From assembly GCF_023516595.1 (NCBI RefSeq), contig NZ_JAMGBG010000087.1:1-48088 (forward strand): a stretch of DNA of 48,088 bases, given 5' to 3'. Below, piece by piece: positions 42,018-48,088 of the stretch (position 1 is its first letter; each line of letters begins with the position of its first letter). The translations under genes were made by a program, and so were the position numbers. The notes beneath the pieces were generated by a model. The model ran no database searches. It was not told where the DNA came from and saw nothing but the letters and a program-made list of their open reading frames with translations. This DNA is from Streptomyces neyagawaensis. GTDB taxonomy: Bacteria; Actinomycetota; Actinomycetes; Streptomycetales; Streptomycetaceae.

Positions 42018-42602
42018 TCACACCAGGTTGTACTCGGCGGCCTTGGCCAGGTTCACCGCGTACGCGCCCCACATGCCCCTGGCGAAGAGCCGGTTGGACT
42101 TGTCGGTGATGGGGTGCTTCTGCCAGACGGCCTTGGGGCCGTGGGCGGACACGTCGAGGACGAGGTAGCCGTTCTTCTTCACCAGCTTGAAGGTGATGAT
42201 CTTGCCGGCCCCCTCCAGATGCCCGGGGAGCGACTTGAGGGTGAAGTAGGTCTTGCCGACCGCGGTGACGCGCACCGGGTTGCAGTCCTTGACCATCTTC
42301 AGACAGATCTTCTGATTCTTCTTGACCGTCTTCGGCATGCCCTTGATCGGGAACACACCGTTCATGATCTTGTTCATCTTCTTGAACGACACCTCGGCGG
42401 GCGTCGTCTTGCGGATGACCCGGTACGTGTAGTGGTACTTGTACTCGCCGCCCTTCGCGGCGACGGCCGGAGCCGTCGACGCGGCCGGCGCGGCCGGTGC
42501 GGCCGAGGCGGGTACGGCCGGCAGCAGCAGGGCCGCCCCGATGGCGGTCGCCACCACCGTACCGGCCATCCGCTTGCCTGCGCCCCCGTTGAGTGCGTAC
42601 AT
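42018..42602 (-). CDS. secreted protein of unknown function
   Basis: Protein of 194 residues with a clear signal peptide (KRMAGTVVATAIGAALLLPA, cleavage after ASA). The mature part is basic and rich in Lys/Tyr/Val, with two Cys (KICLKMVKDCNPV) likely to pair. No family recognised. ATG at 42602 with a GGGGAACGAG region upstream. It lies between ftsX and the S41 protease gene and has its own promoter region. The Lys-rich composition differs from its neighbours. Confidence 0.82.
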   Translation of the reverse strand: MYALNGGAGKRMAGTVVATAIGAALLLPAVPASAAPAAPAASTAPAVAAKGGEYKYHYTYRVIRKTTPAEVSFKKMNKIMNGVFPIKGMPKTVKKNQKICLKMVKDCNPVRVTAVGKTYFTLKSLPGHLEGAGKIITFKLVKKNGYLVLDVSAHGPKAVWQKHPITDKSNRLFARGMWGAYAVNLAKAAEYNLV

Positions 42603-42749
42603 GATCGCTCGTTCCCCTCGTTCACTGTCATTGCTCCCGGGAACCGGAGGTCCGCCGGGAGCGCGATCGGTCGGAACGAGCTTAACGATCAAGATTCGCG
42701 CAGGTAATCGCCATCGTGTGCCTAGATCGTCATGATCGTGCAACGGGCG

Positions 42750-43661
42750 TCAGACCCGGAGGTACTTCCGTAGCGCAACGAACGCGGCCATGGCCGGCAT
42801 GAGCAGTCCGATCGCCAGGACCAGCGGCAGCTTGGTCAGCACGACGTCCCAGCCGATGAAGTTGACCAGCGGGATCTTCTCCGCGAGCCACTGGTCGATC
42901 AGGAAGTACTTGCCGCCGACGATCAGCGTCCCGGCGAAGCCCGCGCCGATCAGGCCCGCGATCGCGGCCTCCATGATGAACGGCGCCTGGATGTAGAAAC
43001 CGGACGCGCCCACGAGCCGCATGATTCCGATCTCCCGCCGACGGCTGAACGCGGAGACACGCACCGTGTTGACGATCAGCAGCAGCGCCACGACCAGCAT
43101 CAGACCCATCACCCCGAGCGCCGCGACATTCATGCCGCCGAGCAGGTTGAACAGGTTCTCCAGCACGTCCCGCTGGTCCTCGACCGACTGGACACCGGCC
43201 CGCCCGGAGAACGCGGTGTCGATCACCTTGTACTTCTCCGGGTCCTTCAGCTTGATCCGGTACGACTCCTGCATCTGGTCCGGGGTGAGCGACGCGGCCA
43301 GCGGGGAGTCCTTGAACTGCTCCTTGTAGTGCTTGTAGGCCTGGTCCGCCGACTCGTAGTAGACCTGCTCGACGATGTCGAGCTTGCCCAGGTCGCTCTT
43401 GATCTGCTGCTTCTGCTCCGAGGTGACGGCGCCCTTGGAGCAGTTGGCGTCCGCCTCCGCGTCCGCCTTGTTGCACAGGAAGATCGACACCTGGACCTTG
43501 TCGTACCAGTAGCCCTTCATCGAGCTGACCTGGTCCCGCATCAGCAGGGAGCCGCCGAACAGGGCGAGGGAGAGGGCCACCGAGATGACGACCGCGAAAG
43601 TCATCGTGAGATTGCGGCGGAGACCCACACCGATCTCCGACAGGACGAACTGCGCGCGCAT
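42750..43661 (-). CDS. ftsX: cell division protein FtsX
   Basis: Membrane subunit of the FtsEX complex, 303 residues, which couples divisome or cell-wall remodelling to ATP hydrolysis by FtsE. It starts MRAQFVLSEIGVGLRRNLTM and has one TM followed by the extracellular loop typical of Gram-positive FtsX (with CNKADAEADANC, two Cys). Three C-terminal TMs follow, with the cytoplasmic SAFSRRREIGIMRLVGAS contact motif for FtsE. It follows ftsE by 43 bases. Confidence 0.96.
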   Translation of the reverse strand: MRAQFVLSEIGVGLRRNLTMTFAVVISVALSLALFGGSLLMRDQVSSMKGYWYDKVQVSIFLCNKADAEADANCSKGAVTSEQKQQIKSDLGKLDIVEQVYYESADQAYKHYKEQFKDSPLAASLTPDQMQESYRIKLKDPEKYKVIDTAFSGRAGVQSVEDQRDVLENLFNLLGGMNVAALGVMGLMLVVALLLIVNTVRVSAFSRRREIGIMRLVGASGFYIQAPFIMEAAIAGLIGAGFAGTLIVGGKYFLIDQWLAEKIPLVNFIGWDVVLTKLPLVLAIGLLMPAMAAFVALRKYLRV

Positions 43662-43704
43662 GGCGTCTGGTCAAGCCTTTCCGTGGACGGTCGTCGAGCA
43701 GTGG

Positions 43705-44394
43705 TCAGTGCTGGTAGCCGTAGACGCCGCGCGCCTGGTCGCGGACGAGACGGCCCTTCTCCAGCTCGATGACGCGCTTGCGCATCTGGTCCACGATGTT
43801 CTGGTCGTGGGTGGCCATGACCACGGTCGTACCCGTCCGGTTGATCCGGTCGAGCAGCTTCATGATGCCGACGGAGGTCTGCGGGTCGAGGTTGCCGGTG
43901 GGCTCGTCGGCGATCAGCAGCTTGGGCCGGTTCACGAAGGCCCGCGCGATGGCGACGCGCTGCTGCTCACCACCGGACAGCTCGCCCGGCATCCGCTCCT
44001 CCTTGCCGCCGAGGCCGACCAGCTCCAGCACCTGCGGCACGGACTTGCGGATCTCGCCACGCGACTTCCCGATGACCTCCTGCGCGAAGGCGACGTTCTC
44101 GCCGACCGTCTTGTTCGGCAGCAGCCGGAAGTCCTGGAACACCGTCCCCAGCTGGCGGCGCATCTGCGGCACCTTCCAGTTGGACAGGCGCGCGAGATCC
44201 TTGCCCAGCACATGCACCTGACCCTGGCTGCACCGCTCCTCGCGGAGGATCAGCCGCAGGAAGGTGGACTTTCCGGAGCCGGAGGACCCCACGAGGAACA
44301 CGAACTCGCCCTTCTCGACCTCCAGGGACACATCCCTGAGGGCGGGGCGGGTCTGCTTCGGGTAGACCTTGGACACGTTGTCGAATCGGATCAC
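43705..44394 (-). CDS. ftsE: cell division ATP-binding protein FtsE
   Basis: ABC ATPase of 229 residues: Walker A GSSGSGKST, Q-loop FQDFRLLPNKT (FtsE-type), signature LSGGEQQR, Walker B LLIADEPTGNLD and switch His in MATHDQNIV. It energises FtsX. GTG at 44394 gives the family start MIRFDNVSKVY; frame further upstream to 44835 covers a dispersed repeat and is not coding. First gene of ftsEX. Confidence 0.96.
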   Translation of the reverse strand: MIRFDNVSKVYPKQTRPALRDVSLEVEKGEFVFLVGSSGSGKSTFLRLILREERCSQGQVHVLGKDLARLSNWKVPQMRRQLGTVFQDFRLLPNKTVGENVAFAQEVIGKSRGEIRKSVPQVLELVGLGGKEERMPGELSGGEQQRVAIARAFVNRPKLLIADEPTGNLDPQTSVGIMKLLDRINRTGTTVVMATHDQNIVDQMRKRVIELEKGRLVRDQARGVYGYQH

Positions 44395-44452
44395 GGATGC
44401 ACCACAGGCCGTCGGGGAATGGATGGTCGAGACTGTACCGCTACCCGTCCTC

Positions 44453-44477
44453 GTGAGGGGCGCGGGGAACTGCCCGA
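44453..44477. repeat. dispersed intergenic repeat, family A, copy 3
   Basis: GTGAGGGGCGCGGGGAACTG then CCCGA, in the region upstream of ftsE. One base differs from the copies at 15711 and 47522 at the end of the core. Confidence 0.7.
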
Positions 44478-44657
44478 GTGACCTCGGCGATTCCGGCGCC
44501 GTGCGACGAACGGCACCCGCCCCTTTTCCGGGCGCCCGCGCACGCACCGGGGGAACCTGGCACAGTGGAGTAGGAGGGGACCGGCGAATCAGCGGAACGC
44601 ACCGGTTCCGCGAAGCGTTGAGGTGTGTGTGAGGCCATTGCAAGGAGGGCGAGGCGC

Positions 44658-44852
44658 ATGACGTACGACCGGTTGGTGTGCGCGAACTGCGCATCGCCCG
44701 TCGCCGAGGGCCGCTGCCATGTGTGCCGGGCCAGTCGCGAGCGGCTCCAGCAGGAGAATCCGTTCGCGGGCCTGAGCCCGATGACCCTGATCGCCCTCCT
44801 GGCGATCCTGATAACGGCGCTGGCGCTGCTCGCACACCAGACGACCGCCTAG
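44658..44852 (+). CDS. small zinc-ribbon membrane protein
   Basis: Protein of 64 residues: two CxxC pairs (LVCANCASPV and GRCHVCRAS) that should hold a zinc ion, then one TM at the C-terminus (PMTLIALLAILITALALLAH). ATG at 44658 with AAGGAGG nine bases upstream. Function unknown. It is divergent from ftsE. Confidence 0.8.
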   Translation: MTYDRLVCANCASPVAEGRCHVCRASRERLQQENPFAGLSPMTLIALLAILITALALLAHQTTA

Positions 44853-44914
44853 GGTGACGCCGGCGGACGCATGAGTGACCGGCGGGTGCGCCCCGCCGAC
44901 GTGACCGGACACGA

Positions 44915-44947
44915 CGAAGGCCCGGGGCTTGCCGCCCCGGGCCTTCG
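44915..44947. terminator. bidirectional terminator
   Basis: CGAAGGCCCGGGGC and its perfect complement, a 14-bp stem with a five-base loop. It lies between the convergent zinc-ribbon and collagen-like genes. Confidence 0.85.
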
Positions 44948-44980
44948 AACGTATGGGGTGCCGTGCGTGACCGCGAGGGA

Positions 44981-45880
44981 TCAGGCGGCGGCGCCGCGAC
45001 CGCCCATCAGGCGGGGCAGCAGGCGGAAGCCGATACCGCCGACGATCATCGTGGCGGCGCCGACCAGCAGGAACGTGGTCTCGGCGGCACCCGTCTCGGC
45101 CAGCTCACCGCTCCCGGAGCCCTGAGCCTCGGTCTCGGAGCCGGTGTCGGTCAGCTGCGAGGAGCCCTCTTCCTGGACGACCTCGTCGTTGCCGCCGTCG
45201 GGCTCGGTACCGCCGGAGGTGGCGTCACCGCCGCCGGTGGTGGAGGAACCGCCACCCGAGGTGGAGTCACCACCGGTGGAGCTGTTGCCACCGGAGTTGC
45301 CGTTGCCACCGGTGGAGCTGTTGCCACCCGAGTTGCCGTTACCACCCGAGTTGCCGTTACCACCGGAGTTGCCGTTACCGCCCGAGTTGCCATTGCCGCC
45401 CGAGTTGCCGTTACCACCGGAGTTGCCGTTGCCACCGTCGGTGCCGGTGGTGCCCGTCGTGCCGGTGGTGCCCGTGGTACCGGTCGTGCCGGTGTCACCG
45501 CTCGTACCAGTGGTGCCGGTGGTACCAGTGGTGCCCGTCGTGCCGGTGGTGCCCGTGTCACCGCTCGTACCGGTGGTACCGGTGTCACCGCTCGTACCGG
45601 TCGTGCCGGTGTCACCGCTCGTACCGGTCGTGCCGGTCGTGCCGGTGGTACCCGCGGTACCGGTCGTGCCCTGCGTGGCACCGATGGACGTGCCGTCCGT
45701 GTCACCCTCGGTGTCGACCGAGACACCGACGTCGGCGGAGACGCCGTTGCCGGTGTTGACGCCGATACCGACGCCGAGGTCGAGCGCGGAAGCGGCACCC
45801 GCGGCGGTCAGCGACGCGCCGGCGGCGATCACGGCACCCGCGGCTATTCGCGCCACGCGGATCCGCGTCTTCTTCGTCAT
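44981..45880 (-). CDS. collagen-like, sortase-anchored surface protein
   Basis: Surface protein of 299 residues. A signal peptide (IAAGAVIAAGASLTAAGAAS) is followed by a short unique segment. Then come 26 uninterrupted Gly-X-Y triplets, almost all GTT, GTS or GDT, without any proline. Six GGNGNS units and a Gly/Ser/Thr stretch follow. The end is a cell-wall sorting signal: LAETG, a hydrophobic segment (FLLVGAATMIVGGIGF) and a basic tail. LAETG fits the LAxTG motif of class E sortases, as in long chaplins. GTT/GDT triplets recall the Bacillus spore protein BclA. The DNA repeats make length variation likely. Confidence 0.85.
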   Translation of the reverse strand: MTKKTRIRVARIAAGAVIAAGASLTAAGAASALDLGVGIGVNTGNGVSADVGVSVDTEGDTDGTSIGATQGTTGTAGTTGTTGTTGTSGDTGTTGTSGDTGTTGTSGDTGTTGTTGTTGTTGTTGTSGDTGTTGTTGTTGTTGTTGTDGGNGNSGGNGNSGGNGNSGGNGNSGGNGNSGGNGNSGGNSSTGGNGNSGGNSSTGGDSTSGGGSSTTGGGDATSGGTEPDGGNDEVVQEEGSSQLTDTGSETEAQGSGSGELAETGAAETTFLLVGAATMIVGGIGFRLLPRLMGGRGAAA

Positions 45881-46128
45881 ATGGCTGCTACCCCCAGTAG
45901 CTCATCAGTAATTGGAGCAGCGCCCGGGGCCGCGATCAGCGGGGGCAGTCGGTAGCCTGCAAGATCCCCCGGTTCACATGCGTCCCAGTAATGCGCATGC
46001 CACGCGTCAGCCTTCCCAGTTTTCGAAGCAACGTCAAGGTCGTTGCGTACGCGATGTCCTGTTGATCGGATTTGACCGCGACAACGTCGTGTGAGTGTGA
46101 CGTAAAACCCAGACATCCCCCAACAGAC
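45881..46128 (-). other. leader region of the collagen-like gene
   Basis: About 250 bases upstream of the collagen-like gene, less GC-rich than usual. It must contain that gene's promoter. A short open frame at 45877-46116 has no ribosome site and overlaps the gene start, so I do not call it. Confidence 0.4.
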
Positions 46129-46163
46129 AAGGCAACTGCCATCGCGTGGATGGCAGTTGCCTT
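46129..46163 (-). terminator. terminator of prfB
   Basis: AAGGCAACTGCCATC and its perfect complement, a 15-bp stem with a five-base loop. It lies 50 bases after the prfB stop, and the minus strand continues GTCTGTTG. Confidence 0.85.
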
Positions 46164-46212
46164 ATCGACAAAGCGCTGAAATTGTCCGGGGGTTGGGGCG
46201 CGGTCGCGCCTC

Positions 46213-47319
46213 TTACTTCTCCTGCTGCTTGCGCCAGCGAATTCCGGCCTCGAGGAAGCCGTCGATCTCGCCGTTGAACACGGCCTCGGGGTTGCCGACC
46301 TCGTGCTCCGTACGCAGGTCCTTGACCATCTGGTACGGGTGCAGCACGTAGGAACGCATCTGGTTGCCCCAGGAGTTGCCGCCGTCGCCCTTGAGGGCGT
46401 CCATCTTGGCCTGCTCCTCCTGCCGGCGGCGCTCCAGCAGCTTGGCCTGGAGGACGTTCATCGCGGTCGCCTTGTTCTGGATCTGCGAGCGCTCGTTCTG
46501 GCAGGAGACGACGATGCCGGTGGGGATGTGGGTGAGGCGCACCGCCGAGTCGGTGGTGTTGACACCCTGGCCGCCGGGGCCGGACGACCGGTACACGTCC
46601 ACGCGCAGTTCGGACTCGTCGATCTCGATGTGGTCGGTCTGCTCGACCACGGGGAGGATCTCGACGCCCGCGAAGGAGGTCTGGCGGCGGCCCTGGTTGT
46701 CGAAGGGCGAGATGCGCACGAGGCGGTGCGTGCCCTGCTCGACGGAGAGGGTGCCGTAGGCGTAGGGGACCTGCACGGCGAAGGTGGTCGACTTGATGCC
46801 GGCCTCTTCGGCGTACGACGTCTCGTAGATCTCCGTCTTGTAGCCGTGCTGCTCGGCCCAGCGCAGATACATCCGCTGGAGCTTCTCCGCGAAGTCGGCG
46901 GCGTCGACGCCACCGGCCTCGGCGCGGATGTTGACGAGCGCCTCACGGGAGTCGTACTCGCCGGAGAGAAGCGTGCGGACCTCCATCTCGTCGAGGGCCT
47001 TCTTCACGGAGGCGAGCTCCGCCTCGGCCTCGGCGCGGGTGTCCGGGTCGTCCTCCTCCTCGGCCATCTCGAAGAGGACCGCGAGGTCGTCGATGCGACC
47101 TCGGAGCGCGTCCGCCTTCCTGACCTCGGCCTGGAGGTGGCTCAGCTTGCTGGTGATCTTCTGCGCCTCGTCCGGGTTGTCCCACAGGGACGGCGCGGCC
47201 GCCTGCTCCTCGAGCACGGCGATCTCTGCCCTCAGCTTGTCGAGGTCCAAAACGGCCTCGATCGACTCCATGGTCGACGAGAGGGACTTCAGCTCTTCGG
47301 ATACATCGACGACTGCCAC
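46213..47319 (-). CDS. prfB: peptide chain release factor 2
   Basis: RF2 of 368 residues, which ends translation at UGA and UAA. Seen: helical N-terminal domain (LWDNPDEAQKITSKL), the SPF stop-codon recognition motif in RISPFDNQGRRQTSF, and the GGQ peptidyl-hydrolysis motif in SSGPGGQGVNTTDSAVR. GTG at 47319 follows GGGGGC. The frame is continuous through the first 40 codons: the autoregulatory UGA frameshift site of E. coli prfB is absent. Confidence 0.97.
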   Translation of the reverse strand: MAVVDVSEELKSLSSTMESIEAVLDLDKLRAEIAVLEEQAAAPSLWDNPDEAQKITSKLSHLQAEVRKADALRGRIDDLAVLFEMAEEEDDPDTRAEAEAELASVKKALDEMEVRTLLSGEYDSREALVNIRAEAGGVDAADFAEKLQRMYLRWAEQHGYKTEIYETSYAEEAGIKSTTFAVQVPYAYGTLSVEQGTHRLVRISPFDNQGRRQTSFAGVEILPVVEQTDHIEIDESELRVDVYRSSGPGGQGVNTTDSAVRLTHIPTGIVVSCQNERSQIQNKATAMNVLQAKLLERRRQEEQAKMDALKGDGGNSWGNQMRSYVLHPYQMVKDLRTEHEVGNPEAVFNGEIDGFLEAGIRWRKQQEK

Positions 47320-47426
47320 GCCCCCAGCGTAACGGCTACGGCAACGGATCCCTCCCGGGTGGCCGCGAGCGCCTCATGGCTCGGGGGTACGGGTGGTTTT
47401 GGCGGGTACGGGTGAGTGGGGGCTGG

Positions 47427-47547
47427 TCGCGCAGTTCCCCGCGCCCCTGAAAAGCGGCCGGGGCCGCGCCCCGTGCTTTTCAACGGCGCCACCTGATGAA
47501 GGCCGGGCCGCAGGCCCAAGCCTTCAGGGGCGCGGGGAACTGCGCGA
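47427..47547. repeat. inverted pair of family A repeats
   Basis: TCGCGCAGTTCCCCGCGCCC plus CTGAA (47427-47451) and its reverse complement (47522-47546) can form a stem of about 25 bp across 70 bases. It occupies the gap between prfB and the kinase-like gene, and it may terminate or stabilise transcripts. The rest of this 290-base gap has no gene. Confidence 0.75.
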
Positions 47548-47609
47548 GAAACCACACACCACCCGCACCCGCCAACGACCCTCGCACCCCCGAGCCACCG
47601 GGCGCCCGG

Positions 47610-48088
47610 TCAGGGAGAACCCGGCGCTGAGTTCTTCGTGTCGGTCGGTGCCCCGCCCTCCTCGTCCCCGGAGGTGACCGCCCACGTCCCCACCCCCACC
47701 GCGGCGATCAGCGCGACCGCCGCCGCGCCGAGCGTGATCCGGCGGCGACGGGCGGTCGCCCGGTTCCGCGCGGACCCCGGCCGGGGCGCCCCCGCCGCCC
47801 GGGGCACCCGCGCGGTCCCGTGCGCACCCCCGGCCAGCTCGTCGGGCGCCGGCACCCGCATCGACGTGTGGGTGTCCCGGTTGGAGTCCGGCTTCGCGCC
47901 CGGCACCAGCGGCACGGCACCCCGCCGCACCCGCTCCCGCGGGGCGGCCGCCTCCGCCGGCGTCTCCTCGTACGCGTCCTGCGCCTCCGTGCCCGGCTCG
48001 TCGACGTCCAGCGGCGGCATCCCGGCCAGCAGCGGCAGCTGCTCCCGCAGCCGTGCCGCCAGCTCCGACGCCCGCAGCCGTGAGGCCG
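47610..48088 (-). CDS. C-terminal part of a membrane protein, probably a Ser/Thr protein kinase (5' end beyond right edge)
   Basis: The frame is open to the right edge, reading from SRLRASELAARLREQLPLLA through a Pro/Ala/Arg-rich linker to one TM (TLGAAAVALIAAVGVGTWAV) and a short outside tail (GDEEGGAPTDTKNSAPGSP). A juxtamembrane linker, single TM and short tail are usual for the C-terminus of Streptomyces PknB-type kinases. As I recall the S. coelicolor order, pkaB/pkaA lie next to prfB. The kinase domain itself is not in the window, so the call rests on context. Confidence 0.6.
   Translation of the reverse strand, partial: ASRLRASELAARLREQLPLLAGMPPLDVDEPGTEAQDAYEETPAEAAAPRERVRRGAVPLVPGAKPDSNRDTHTSMRVPAPDELAGGAHGTARVPRAAGAPRPGSARNRATARRRRITLGAAAVALIAAVGVGTWAVTSGDEEGGAPTDTKNSAPGSP

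Noticed and set aside
44395..44835. Upstream extension of ftsE
   Set aside because: Covers a dispersed repeat and the divergent zinc-ribbon gene; FtsE proteins start at MIRFDNV.
45280..45700. Possible CRISPR or satellite array
   Set aside because: The repeats follow codons of Gly-X-Y and GGNGNS units; there are no unique spacers.
45144..45911. Plus-strand frame with Val-Pro repeats
   Set aside because: Mirror of the collagen-like repeat; no start signal, and the minus strand has signal peptide and sorting signal.

Overview
The window is high-GC actinobacterial DNA, almost certainly Streptomyces. The grounds are the very high GC, GTG starts, ATGA/GTGA-coupled genes, several ScbR/ArpA-type receptors, a mat-type glycan locus, a predicted class E sortase substrate and two intergenic repeat families typical of the genus. 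Two landscapes meet near 21.3 kb: an accessory secondary-metabolism block on the left and mostly conserved chromosome on the right, with a decayed patch at 31.7-32.9 kb and a foreign-looking islet at 36.2-39.1 kb.

Left block, 1-14.3 kb, minus strand. One tightly coupled operon runs from 13.0 kb off the left edge: type II thioesterase, an AMP-ligase/ketoreductase/carrier protein, a small decayed condensation-like protein, an NRPS with domains A-T-C-T, and an NRPS with domains C-A-T plus the start of another condensation/epimerization-type domain. The A domain of the A-T-C-T protein carries the serine code (D-V-W-H-F-S-L-V). A ParB-fold, StrR-like regulator precedes the operon.

Signalling block, 14.3-21.3 kb. 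Two pseudo-receptor TetR genes, a cytochrome P450, a genuine-looking butyrolactone/butenolide receptor and a divergent acyl-CoA oxidase reproduce the layout of the avenolide locus of S. avermitilis (cyp17-avaR1-aco). Six or so ARE-like palindromes sit before the regulators, and one lies between the -35 and -10 of the oxidase. The simplest reading is a diffusible butenolide signal made, sensed and relayed here to the ParB-like regulator and the NRPS operon. An 85-bp palindromic element with 7-bp direct repeats touches the receptor's stop codon.

Right block, 21.3-48.1 kb. GtrA-like protein, two small Cys/His proteins, a RsbW-like ATPase, a Pro-rich membrane protein, the matA-matB-acyltransferase operon (extracellular aminoglycan), LysR and MFS genes. 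Then comes a sugar-uptake operon reduced to its operators, a permease stump and a TnpB-like remnant, followed by intact GH31 alpha-xylosidase and LacI genes. A lower-GC islet of a large secreted protein and a lipoprotein abuts ssrA (tmRNA). After it come smpB, an S41 protease, ftsX, ftsE, a collagen-like LAETG surface protein, prfB (no frameshift site) and the C-terminal end of a membrane protein, probably a Ser/Thr kinase. All functional calls were made by reading the sequence; no database search was run.
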